This document shows, in pieces, positions 1 to 7,281 of a stretch of 13,189 bases of DNA. The stretch lies in the NCBI GenBank assembly GCA_024277285.1, contig JAJRVM010000349.1, positions 1 to 13,189 of the forward strand, given 5' to 3'. The notes beneath the pieces were generated by a model. That model was not told the origin of the DNA and searched no databases. It was given only the letters and a program-made list of their open reading frames with translations. Source of the DNA: Planctomycetota bacterium. Lineage in GTDB: Bacteria > Planctomycetota > Planctomycetia > Pirellulales > Pirellulaceae. The position numbers and the translations under genes were made by a program. Numbering within the stretch: position 1 is the stretch's first letter; each line of letters opens with the position of its first letter.

Positions 1-56
1 CTATTGGGCGGTGTCTATTGGGCGGTGTCTATTGGGCGGTGTCTATTGGGCGGTGA
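1..56. repeat. 14-bp tandem repeat, four copies
   Basis: Four contiguous copies of CTATTGGGCGGTGT. The first three are identical and the fourth ends in A instead of T. The array starts at the first base of the window, so its true length is unknown. It lies downstream of rplM in that gene's direction of transcription. The unit is 14 bp, so copy-number changes would shift any reading frame through it, which fits a non-coding role. There are no spacers, so it is not CRISPR-like. Bases 57-178, between the array and the rplM stop codon, show no gene or convincing terminator. Confidence 0.93.
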
Positions 57-178
57 TTGTCGGCCGACCAATGAAATTGCCGTCGCCCGAAAACGTGAAG
101 GCTGTGCACGAGCGGTTCACCGCGACGAACCAGAGAAAACGATCTTTCCGTGGCAGTGCGAGAAGACTCGGAAACCTT

Positions 179-682
179 CTAGTTAGTCGCCGCAGTATTG
201 TCCGCTTTCTTTTCTTCAGCTGTTCTAAGGTCGAGCATCTTACTCACACCCAATTCGACCTGTTTGGGCTGTTGGGCCTGATGCTCGTGCTCAGTGCCCA
301 CATAAATCTTCAGTTTGGACAACATCTTGGAGGCCAGCTTGTTTTTGGGCAGCATGCGGCGAACCGCTTCCCGCAGCAACATTTCCGGCTTCTTATCACG
401 CCGCCGCTCGGCAGTTTCCGAACGCAGGCCGGTATATCCAGTGTACCAAGTGTATTTATTCTGCGCCCATTTGTTACAGGTCAACGTGACCTTCTCGACA
501 TTCGTCACGATGACATAGTCACCCGTGTCGATATGAGGCGTGTAGGTAGGGCGATGCTTACCCATCAGAATCACGGCGATATCGGATGCCAAACGACCCA
601 AGACTTTGTCTTCGGCGTCCACCAGCCACCAGTTCTGCTTGACCACACCCGGTTTGGCCATATACGTCTTTGTGCCAGCCAA
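179..682 (-). CDS. rplM: 50S ribosomal protein L13
   Basis: L13 is an early-assembling protein of the large ribosomal subunit that binds 23S rRNA. The 167-residue product aligns with L13 along its length: an N-terminal AKPGVVKQNWWLVDA segment, LGRLASDIA, YTPHIDTGDYVIV, and the family signature region with MLPKNKLASKMLSKLKIYVG followed by EHEHQAQQP. It is about 25 residues longer than E. coli L13 (142 aa), mostly through a charged C-terminal tail ending KKADNTAATN. I place the start at a TTG (682-680) because GGAGG sits 9 nt upstream (692-696) and the resulting MAGTKTYMAKPG matches the bacterial N-terminus. A TTG at 700 would put that ribosome-binding site inside the gene. In most bacteria rpsI (S9) follows directly; no S9 start is visible in the 178 bases downstream. 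Confidence 0.96.
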   Translation of the reverse strand: MAGTKTYMAKPGVVKQNWWLVDAEDKVLGRLASDIAVILMGKHRPTYTPHIDTGDYVIVTNVEKVTLTCNKWAQNKYTWYTGYTGLRSETAERRRDKKPEMLLREAVRRMLPKNKLASKMLSKLKIYVGTEHEHQAQQPKQVELGVSKMLDLRTAEEKKADNTAATN

Positions 683-1091
683 CGTTGGAATCCTCCACAA
701 GTGAAACCACCACTACAACTACAGTGGCCCCAATTTTAGTGCCAAAACGTGCGATTCTAGCGTTTTCGTTCGGCTTCCACAAGGGTCGCTCGGCCGCTTC
801 TGCCCAATTTCGCCCAAGCACCGCTCGCCGGTCGTGCCGTCCTGCCCCCCCGTTGCGGTGGATAGGCGGGACCATTCGCGTCGCGCGCCAGGTTGCATTG
901 CCCACGCGGACCGACACTCGCCCATGTCCGTCGTGTGGGGGGGGTGAACCATAAACCTGTCGGTTCCACCCTGTGCAACGGTTTTTTTTCCGTTATAAAC
1001 CACGCTAACGATTTGCGGCGACTCGATAGGCCAAACCGTCTTTTTGGGGGGGTGGCCGGCGACTTTTGCTTTCATGAAGGTACCAGAGTCC
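683..1091. other. divergent intergenic region, rplM / pntAA
   Basis: These 409 bases separate two divergent genes and contain no ORF that I believe. Homopolymer runs are unusually frequent: C7 (845-851), G8 (937-944), T8 (982-989) and G7 (1046-1052). The T8 run is flanked by AACGG and CCGTT, which can pair around it. TATAAA at 994-999 is the best -10 candidate for the pnt operon, but no good -35 lies at the right distance, so that promoter is only a suggestion. The rplM promoter candidate lies at the left end. Confidence 0.6.
754..782 (-). promoter_or_regulatory. candidate rplM promoter
   Basis: On the minus strand, TTGTGG (777-782) and TAGAAT (754-759) are separated by 17 bp, matching a sigma70-type promoter at 3/6 and 5/6 positions. 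It would give a leader of about 65 nt before the rplM TTG. Within that leader, CCACT (710-714) and AGTGG (723-727) can form a short stem just upstream of the ribosome-binding site. Found by eye only. Confidence 0.4.
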
Positions 1092-2342
1092 ATGAAGGTT
1101 GCAGTTTTCAAAGAGACTTACCCTGGCGAACGGCGTGTGGCGTTAATTCCGCCCAACATTCACCATCTTGCCAAGGCCGGAGCCGAAGTGTTGGTTCAGC
1201 AGGGAGCTGGCGTAAACGCGGGGATTCCGGACCAGCGGTATGTCGACAGCGGGGCCAAGATTACGAGTGATCGTAACGAGCTATTCGCGTGCGACATCCT
1301 GTTGCAAGTGCGTACGTTCGGCGCAAATCGCGATGCGGGACGCGACGATTTGCAGCACCTGAACGACCGCTCTGTTGTGGTCGGCACCTGTGATCCGCTG
1401 GGCGCACCTGAAGCCATTGCTGAAATGGCCAAGACGGGGGCCGGCGTTTTCGCGCTCGAAATGATCCCACGCATTACACGGGCACAGTCGATGGACGTTT
1501 TGTCGTCGCAAGCCACGATCGCTGGCTACCGCGCCGTCCTGTTGGCCGCGACCGACCTGCCCAAGATGTTTCCCATGCTCATGACCGCTGCCGGGACGCT
1601 TAAGGCGGCCAGGGCCTTTGTGATCGGTGCCGGTGTGGCTGGCCTTCAGGCGATCGCAACCGCGCGCCGACTGGGCGCCATTGTGCATGCCTATGATGTG
1701 CGGCCGGCGACACGCGAACAGGTCGAGAGCCTGGGTGGCAAATTCGTCCAGCTGGAACTGGAGGCCGGCGAGTCGGAAGATCAAGGTGGCTATGCCAAGG
1801 CGTTGGGCGACGAATTTTACGACAAGCAGCGTGAACTGATGAAGAAGGTGGTTGCCGAAAGCGACGTCGTCATTACGACGGCGGCGATTCCAGGCAAGCC
1901 GTCACCCCGCCTGATCACGGCTGCGGCGGTCGAAGGCATGGCGCCGGGAAGTGTGATTATCGACTTGGCGGCCGAGCGGGGTGGGAATTGTGAACTGAGC
2001 CAGGCCGATCAACGCGTCGAAGAGCATGGTGTGGTGATCCATGGTCCGACCAACCTGCCGTCTGATATTCCCTATCATGCCAGCCAAATGTTCTCGAATA
2101 ACGTGACCAAATTCCTGTTGAATATGGTCAGCGACGGCAAGTTGGAGCTGAACCTGGAAGACGAGATTGTGCGCGACACGCTGGTCTGCCACCAAGGTGA
2201 AGTGACCAACCAACGGCTGCGAGATCTATTGGACTTGCCGCCACTCGAAAAGCCAGCGACCGAAGCGTCCGACGAAGAATCTTCGGCGAATGACAGTGCG
2301 ACGAGTGACAGTTCCGCCAGCGAAGAGGAGGACGCGAAATGA
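1092..2342 (+). CDS. pntAA: NAD(P) transhydrogenase subunit alpha part 1 (domain I, NAD(H)-binding)
   Basis: This is the soluble cytoplasmic NAD(H)-binding domain I of the proton-translocating transhydrogenase, which transfers hydride between NADH and NADP+. The 416-residue product resembles the alanine dehydrogenase/PntA family: N-terminal KETYPGERRVALIP, the Rossmann motif VIGAGVAGLQA (G179-x-G181-x-x-G184), and YDVR with Asp202 at the end of the second strand. R127, Q132 and D135 match the RQD loop of Rhodospirillum rubrum domain I in position as well as identity, which supports starting at 1092. GAAGG lies 11 nt upstream; an in-frame ATG at 1074 is a weaker option. The C-terminus has a roughly 30-residue Ser/Asp/Glu-rich tail (about 387-416) absent from the catalytic fold. 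It is the first gene of a three-gene operon and overlaps pntAB by ATGA. Confidence 0.95.
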   Translation: MKVAVFKETYPGERRVALIPPNIHHLAKAGAEVLVQQGAGVNAGIPDQRYVDSGAKITSDRNELFACDILLQVRTFGANRDAGRDDLQHLNDRSVVVGTCDPLGAPEAIAEMAKTGAGVFALEMIPRITRAQSMDVLSSQATIAGYRAVLLAATDLPKMFPMLMTAAGTLKAARAFVIGAGVAGLQAIATARRLGAIVHAYDVRPATREQVESLGGKFVQLELEAGESEDQGGYAKALGDEFYDKQRELMKKVVAESDVVITTAAIPGKPSPRLITAAAVEGMAPGSVIIDLAAERGGNCELSQADQRVEEHGVVIHGPTNLPSDIPYHASQMFSNNVTKFLLNMVSDGKLELNLEDEIVRDTLVCHQGEVTNQRLRDLLDLPPLEKPATEASDEESSANDSATSDSSASEEEDAK

Positions 2343-2977
2343 TCGGCCGGTTCCTGTTAACAACATCTGGCAAGGGATACCGACGGCGTCCCTGCCCCGT
2401 CCAGCGCAAAACCTCTGGGACGTGTTGCGGGTTGGGAGTTCGTTGCCATGCTGTTTGGATCGTGCTGCTCGTAATCGCGGCCATGCCATGGGTGCCGCAG
2501 GTTGCTTTCGGACAGCGTGATAAGGCAGGCAAAACGGGCGCGGCAACGACCAAGAATGCGGATGCCCCCAAGGCTGAGAGCGCCAAGGTTGATGGCAATG
2601 AGCCTTCCTCACCGTCGGATGCCACCCAATCCGCAGCGGCCGACGATGCGGTCGCGGTCGATGATGGCGAGGCTCCGTCGGCCGAGTCGCATTTCACTCG
2701 CAAAGACATGTTGATCGCCAGCCTGACCATCTTTTTGCTGGCAATCTTCGTCGGCTTTGAAGTGATCACGAAAGTCCCTCCCACGCTCCACACTCCCTTG
2801 ATGTCCGGATCGAATGCGATCAGCGGTATTACCATCGTCGGAGCCATCCTCGTGGCGGGCCACGGCTGGGGATTTGCTTCGTTCTTAGGCTTCATTGCCG
2901 TGATCCTGGCAGCCATTAATGTCGTGGGTGGCTTTCTCGTGACGCATCGCATGTTGGCGATGTTCAAAAAACGTTGA
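2339..2977 (+). CDS. pntAB: NAD(P) transhydrogenase subunit alpha part 2 (membrane domain IIa), N-terminally extended
   Basis: PntAB supplies three of the helices of the proton channel. The family core is at residues about 119-212: TM2 (about 124-144), the hallmark LHTPLMSGSNAISG (150-163), TM3 (about 160-174) and TM4 (about 178-202). Known three-gene versions have roughly 100-140 residues; this one has 212. The extra N-terminus contains a basic stretch, a hydrophobic segment with a signal-peptide look (about 38-58, possible cleavage AFG|Q) and a hydrophilic Ala/Asp/Ser-rich linker (about 60-118). The start is well supported by GAGGAGG about 7 nt upstream and by the ATGA overlap with pntAA. 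The family topology puts the PntAB N-terminus on the outer side of the membrane, so an added signal segment is topologically consistent and would leave the linker in the periplasm. Confidence 0.93.
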   Translation: MIGRFLLTTSGKGYRRRPCPVQRKTSGTCCGLGVRCHAVWIVLLVIAAMPWVPQVAFGQRDKAGKTGAATTKNADAPKAESAKVDGNEPSSPSDATQSAAADDAVAVDDGEAPSAESHFTRKDMLIASLTIFLLAIFVGFEVITKVPPTLHTPLMSGSNAISGITIVGAILVAGHGWGFASFLGFIAVILAAINVVGGFLVTHRMLAMFKKR

Positions 2978-2995
2978 TCTGACAGCAGGAAAAAG

Positions 2996-4387
2996 GTGCT
3001 GGTCGTGGATACGCAATCGATTGTCAAACTGGTCTACCTGGTCGCGGCCGTCTTGTTCATCGTCGGCTTGAAGAACATAACGCACCCGCGTACCGCCGTG
3101 CGCGGCAACTTGTTGGGGGCCGCAGGTATGGCCTTGGCGATTCTCGCGGCATTGGTCGCGGTCGTCTTGGAATCACAATACAGCTACGGGTATATCGCGA
3201 TCGGTGTGATCATCGGTACCGCGATCGGTGCCGTGTTGGCCTACCGGATACAGATGACGGACATGCCCCAGCTGGTCGCCCTGTTCAATGGCTTCGGTGG
3301 ACTGGCGTCGGTCTTCGTCGCTGGTGGCGCGATGGTGCTGGACACCAAAATGCCGACCGATTCGCTGCTGGCCACGGCCGCATCCGGATTGATTGGCGCC
3401 GTGACGTTTTCCGGTAGCCTGGTGGCGTTTGGCAAATTGCAGGAATTGCAGTTCTTCAAGAAGCCCATTCCGATTCCGAACCAGCAAGCGATTAACGCGG
3501 GTGTGACCGTGCTCCTGTTGCTGCTCGCCGCTCTAGTGACGGCCGGTTACGGGTGGGTTTACATCCCCTTGGTGCTGGTTGCGCTGGCGCTCGGGTTTCT
3601 GCTGGTCAATTCGATCGGTGGCGCCGATATGCCGGTCGTCATCGCGTTGCTCAATTCCTACTCCGGCCTTGCCGCGGCCGCAACCGGATTTGTGATCAAT
3701 AACTACGTGTTGATCATCGCCGGTTCGCTTGTCGGTGCCTCTGGGATCATCCTGACCAGTATCATGTGCAAGGCCATGAATCGCTCCTTGTTCAACGTAC
3801 TGTTCGGTGTCATGGGGGGCGGTTCGTCGTCGGCCGATGTGGACGAGATCTATAAGACGGTGCGGAGCACAAGCCCCGAAGATGTTGCCATGATCTTGGA
3901 CGGCGCTCAACGCGTCGTTTTCGTTCCCGGTTACGGTATGGCCGTTGCCCAGGCACAGCATGCCGTTCGCAACCTGGCCAAACTGCTCGAAGAAAAAGAA
4001 GTCATCTGCGAATATGCGATCCATCCCGTGGCGGGGCGCATGCCGGGGCACATGAACGTGCTACTGGCTGAGGCAGATGTGCCGTACGAGCAACTCAAGG
4101 AGATGGACGAGATCAATCCGACCTTCGATACGGTCGACGTCGCGATTGTCATCGGGGCGAACGATGTGGTGAACCCGGTTGCCCGGACCGATCCGCAGAG
4201 CCCGATCGCGGGGATGCCGATCATCGATGTCGACAAGGCGCGTACGGTGATCGTCATTAAACGTAGCTTGAGCCCCGGATTTGCCGGGATCCCCAATCCG
4301 CTGTTCGCGGCCGACAATACGCTGATGCTTTTTGGCGACGGCCAGCAGATGATTCTCGACATCATCACCGCCGTCAAAGAAGGGTGA
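2996..4387 (+). CDS. pntB: NAD(P) transhydrogenase subunit beta (domains IIb and III, NADP(H)-binding)
   Basis: PntB carries the rest of the proton channel and the NADP(H)-binding domain III. The 463 residues match E. coli PntB in length (462). Hydrophobic helices fill about 8-260, including MTDMPQLVALFNGFGGLAS (87-105) and SIGGADMPVVIALLNSYSG (206-224). Domain III runs from about 300: PGYGMAVAQAQ (311-321), HPVAGRMPGHMNVLLAEA, GANDVVNP, and IKRSLSPGFAG with the KRS that contacts the NADP 2'-phosphate. The residue aligned with E. coli proton-channel His91 is Asn98. The start is GTG at 2996 with AGGA 5 nt upstream; GTG at 3005 is also possible. It begins 18 nt after pntAB and ends the operon. 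Confidence 0.96.
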   Translation: MLVVDTQSIVKLVYLVAAVLFIVGLKNITHPRTAVRGNLLGAAGMALAILAALVAVVLESQYSYGYIAIGVIIGTAIGAVLAYRIQMTDMPQLVALFNGFGGLASVFVAGGAMVLDTKMPTDSLLATAASGLIGAVTFSGSLVAFGKLQELQFFKKPIPIPNQQAINAGVTVLLLLLAALVTAGYGWVYIPLVLVALALGFLLVNSIGGADMPVVIALLNSYSGLAAAATGFVINNYVLIIAGSLVGASGIILTSIMCKAMNRSLFNVLFGVMGGGSSSADVDEIYKTVRSTSPEDVAMILDGAQRVVFVPGYGMAVAQAQHAVRNLAKLLEEKEVICEYAIHPVAGRMPGHMNVLLAEADVPYEQLKEMDEINPTFDTVDVAIVIGANDVVNPVARTDPQSPIAGMPIIDVDKARTVIVIKRSLSPGFAGIPNPLFAADNTLMLFGDGQQMILDIITAVKEG

Positions 4388-4392
4388 GACGT

Positions 4393-4427
4393 GGGCTGCT
4401 AAAAAGACCGTTTGTCTGCCCGTTTTT
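4393..4427 (+). terminator. possible terminator after pntB
   Basis: AGAC (4405-4408) and GTCT (4414-4417) can pair around a 5-nt loop. The right arm continues into GCCC, which pairs with GGGC at 4393-4396 across an 8-nt bulge. GTTTTT follows. The stem is short and bulged, so this is a weak candidate, but it lies just after the pnt operon and nothing better is visible there. Confidence 0.35.
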
Positions 4428-4526
4428 CTAGTGGTCGACACGACGCTTTTTGTTCCAGATTGACGTGTGCTGTGTTCGAGCAGGGGTGGACCGTTGCCTC
4501 GTCGCAACGTTATCCACCCAACGCTC

Positions 4527-4628
4527 TTCTTTGCCCCTCACCTTTTTTGCCTTTGCTGCCCTCACGCTCATGGATACCGCTCTGACGGTTCTCGTTGGAG
4601 GGCAAAGAAAATGACGGGCAAAAAAGAA
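4527..4628. repeat. large imperfect inverted repeat
   Basis: The left arm (4527-4551, beginning TTCTTTGCCCCTCACC) is nearly the reverse complement of the right arm (4601-4628, ending GGGCAAAAAAGAA). About 24 positions pair across a roughly 49-nt centre, with two small gaps. The centre has its own small hairpin, ACCG...CGGT. It lies in the 496-bp non-coding stretch after the pnt operon. I see no ORF with a believable protein here, and no poly-T directly after the structure. It is probably a REP- or MITE-like intergenic element. Confidence 0.65.
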
Positions 4629-4654
4629 GTGCGATGCCAGCCTCGCAGTCAAAA

Positions 4655-4850
4655 TGGCGGATGACCGATGCCCAGTGACTAGCGACTCGACTGACGAATG
4701 TCGTGGGCTTTTCCATCGGATGGCCTGTGCAGTGGTCGTATCGCAAACGGCATTCGTGCTTCGGATTTCGCCTTTCCTTGGTCCTTGGGGATATCGTCAT
4801 TCGTTATTGATTGGCGGCCGTTGGGCGGCTAAGTGACGCTGTCCAGCTAG
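4655..4850 (-). repeat. dispersed intergenic repeat, copy A
   Basis: Positions 4794-4850 align without gaps to 7225-7281 (44 of 57 identical, counted by eye). The conserved blocks are TCGTCATTCGT, CCGTTGGGCGGCT and GCTGTCCAGCTAG, at the same spacing in both copies. Left of the aligned block the sequence stays compositionally similar (CATTCGTGCTTCGGATTTCG and related phrases), so the element probably extends to about 4655, but that boundary is soft. It ends 33 bp from the stop codon of the DUF255 gene, downstream in that gene's direction. Confidence 0.7.
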
Positions 4851-4883
4851 TGGCCCGAGTCTGTCCAGTATTCGGCTTTCTGG

Positions 4884-7028
4884 TCAGCCCACGCTGGGCC
4901 TGCGCCACGCGGCGATCCAATCGGCGATATCCTGGTTCCCAACGATCGGTGCCTGGCAACGGAACCCTTCGCAGACGAATAGCGTTGGTCGCCCATCCAC
5001 CGCCTCCTTGCCGGCGAAAAGCGGGTTCAGCAGCAAGCGGTGCTGGTCGGTCATTGTGGCGTTGCGACTTGCCAGCACGCGGCGTGGCATGAAGACCTCG
5101 TGCAACATTTTCAGCACGGCGGCCGCGTCGCAATCGTCGGCATCATTGGCCGCGTCCACGTTGGCAGGCGTGTCGTCGGCGCCTTTCGGTTTGGTGCCGT
5201 TCGTGTTGGCGACGTGGACCAGTGCCAGTTCGCAGGTCGGCCCCAGCAGCAGGCCTGCCGCGATCAGCATCTGGCCGGTTGCTTCTGGAGCAGCTTGCAT
5301 CGTGGGGACGGCTGCTTGCAGTGTCCTGGTGGCGCTGTCGATCCAGTCGGTGTTACCGGTCAGTTTGCCCATGCGCAGCAAGGCGGTGGCGGCCATCGCG
5401 TTGCTACTGGGGACGCTGCCATCGTGCCATTGCTTGGTGCGCGTCACCAATTCCTCGTGGTCGTCGGCCGTATAGAAGAACCCGCCATGCTGGTCGTCTT
5501 GGAAGTGTTGCAGCATCGCCGAACATAGCGTTGCGGCATGATCGATCCACTGTTCGTCGAAGTCGGCTTCGTACACTGTCACCAGGGCGTTGGCCAGGTA
5601 GGCATAGTCGTCAAGGTATGCGTCTAGTTTTGCTTGGCCGGCGCGCCAGCAATGCAGCAGCCGGCCATCCTCACGACGCAACGTCGTTACGAGGAATTGG
5701 GCGGCGCGCTGAGCGGCGGCCAGATAATCGGGACGTTGCAGCACACCAGCGGCACGGGCCATGGTTTGGATGGCCAGCGCGTTCCAACTGACAAGCACCT
5801 TGTCGTCCTTGCCGGGGCGTACGCGCTGTTCACGGTCCTCAAGCAGCTGACGCCGCGCGTCACACAGCAAGTCGGCAAGTTGCTCGGGTGTCATCTCCCA
5901 CGTTTCCGCCAATTGCGCGGTTGGCTGGGGTAGATGCAGGATGCTCTTCCCCTCGAAATTGCCTTGCCGCGTCACGCCGTACGCTTCGCAAAACCGATTT
6001 CCTGATGCCTCGCCAAGCACGGCGATAATTTCATCGACCGTCCATACATAATACTTGCCTTCTCCGCCTTCACTGTCGGCGTCCTCGGAGCTATGGAAAC
6101 CGTGTTGCGGGTCGATCATGTCGCGAAGAACATAGTCGAGCGTTTCGGTGGCAATCCGCGCGTACTCCATTCGCCCCGTGGCCTGATAAGCATCCAGGTA
6201 GGCGTCGGCGAGCAGTGCGTTGTCGTACAGCATTTTTTCAAAGTGAGGCACCAGCCAGACGTCGTCGACCGAGTAACGGGCAAAGCCGCCGCCCAAGTGG
6301 TCGTACATGCCGCCAGCAGCCATTTTGTCGAGTGTCAGGCAGACCATTCGCAATACGGCCGGGTCCCGATCACGTTGCCAGATACGTAACAGGAGCTGCA
6401 GTTCGATGGGACGCGGGAACTTGGGCGCTCGACCAAACCCGCCATGGACCGGATCGAACGCGGTGTCCAGACGCTTCGCCGCATTCGCCAACAGGTCGAG
6501 CGAAACGTCGCCAGATGTCTCTGAATCGTGCTGCGCGCCGCGGACCGCTGCTGTCAACTTGGCCGCTTGCTCGGTGGTCTGTTTCCGGCGGTGGTTCCAC
6601 GCGTCGGTGACTGCGTTAAGGACATCGTCAAAGCCTGGCATCCCCATTTTCGCGCTGGGAGGCCAGTAGGTGCCGCCGTAAAACGGCTGCAGGTCGGGCG
6701 TCAGGAACATGCTCAACGGCCAGCCACCATGGCCCGAGATCATCTGCACCGCCTGCATGTAAACGTGATCCAAGTCCGGCCGCTCCTCACGGTCAACCTT
6801 GATGCAGACGAAATTCGCGTTCAACATCGCGGCAATCGACGCGTCCTCGAAACTCTCGTGCGCCATCACATGACACCAATGACAGGCTGAATAGCCGATC
6901 GATAGAAAAACTGGCTTGTCCTCAGCTTGCGCTCGCTGCAATGCCTCCTGACACCATGGATACCAGTCGACGGGATTGTCTTGGTGTTGCAGTAGATAGG
7001 GACTCGATTCCTGCGCCAAGCGATTCAT
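4884..7028 (-). CDS. thioredoxin-domain protein of the DUF255 / YyaL / SPATA20 family
   Basis: The 714-residue product matches the YyaL/SPATA20 family in length and order. An N-terminal thioredoxin-like domain (about 1-170) begins [14 protein letters not shown] and DNPVDWYPW, then has [13 protein letters not shown] with a C49-x-x-C52 pair and [11 protein letters not shown] long helical region follows, resembling the alpha/alpha barrel of N-acylglucosamine epimerases and glycosidases ([49 protein letters not shown]). The biochemical role of the family is unsettled and I do not assign one. An Asp/Ala-rich insert lies near the C-terminus ([17 protein letters not shown]). No signal peptide is visible, so it is probably cytoplasmic. 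The start at 7028 has GAGAGG 7 nt upstream; the frame stays open further but lacks a better site. Confidence 0.93.
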   Translation of the reverse strand: MNRLAQESSPYLLQHQDNPVDWYPWCQEALQRAQAEDKPVFLSIGYSACHWCHVMAHESFEDASIAAMLNANFVCIKVDREERPDLDHVYMQAVQMISGHGGWPLSMFLTPDLQPFYGGTYWPPSAKMGMPGFDDVLNAVTDAWNHRRKQTTEQAAKLTAAVRGAQHDSETSGDVSLDLLANAAKRLDTAFDPVHGGFGRAPKFPRPIELQLLLRIWQRDRDPAVLRMVCLTLDKMAAGGMYDHLGGGFARYSVDDVWLVPHFEKMLYDNALLADAYLDAYQATGRMEYARIATETLDYVLRDMIDPQHGFHSSEDADSEGGEGKYYVWTVDEIIAVLGEASGNRFCEAYGVTRQGNFEGKSILHLPQPTAQLAETWEMTPEQLADLLCDARRQLLEDREQRVRPGKDDKVLVSWNALAIQTMARAAGVLQRPDYLAAAQRAAQFLVTTLRREDGRLLHCWRAGQAKLDAYLDDYAYLANALVTVYEADFDEQWIDHAATLCSAMLQHFQDDQHGGFFYTADDHEELVTRTKQWHDGSVPSSNAMAATALLRMGKLTGNTDWIDSATRTLQAAVPTMQAAPEATGQMLIAAGLLLGPTCELALVHVANTNGTKPKGADDTPANVDAANDADDCDAAAVLKMLHEVFMPRRVLASRNATMTDQHRLLLNPLFAGKEAVDGRPTLFVCEGFRCQAPIVGNQDIADWIAAWRRPSVG

Positions 7029-7160
7029 GCCGTTGCCTCTCGTCACCAATGCGACCGCGCTCGATTGCGATCATGTTATCGCGTGGTCTTGTTGCCGTTG
7101 ACGGATCGCTCACGTTTGGCTGCGGCTCATGGCACAAACAACGTGAAATAGACTTCGTGA

Positions 7161-7281
7161 TCAGAATTGTGCCCAAGTCATCTGTGGCAATTCGGACTTC
7201 GGCATTTTCTGGTCATTGGGTGTTTCGTCATTCGTCATTACGCGGTTACCGTTGGGCGGCTCACGCGCGCTGTCCAGCTAG
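7161..7281 (-). repeat. dispersed intergenic repeat, copy B
   Basis: This is the second copy of the element at 4655-4850. The gapless shared block is 7225-7281 and ends in CTAG, so the element overlaps the TAG stop codon of panB (7278-7280). Read on the minus strand, 7238-7161 is a 25-codon open frame beginning MTNDETPNDQK and ending WAQF. I recognise this as a pattern frequent in planctomycete intergenic DNA and do not believe it is a gene, because no ribosome-binding site precedes it. Confidence 0.72.

Noticed and set aside
1..56. Possible CRISPR array
   Set aside because: The 14-bp units are directly adjacent with no spacers, so this is a plain tandem repeat.
11..739. Long plus-strand open frame opposite rplM
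   Set aside because: It is antisense to a clear L13 gene, starts inside the tandem repeat and its protein resembles nothing. It is a shadow of rplM.
4510..4800. 96-codon minus-strand open frame in the pntB-DUF255 gap
   Set aside because: It runs through the inverted repeat and the dispersed element; the composition is that of repeats and no start signal is seen.
7161..7238. 25-codon minus-strand peptide beginning MTNDETPNDQK
   Set aside because: No ribosome-binding site, and it lies inside a dispersed repeat whose other copy does not keep the frame.
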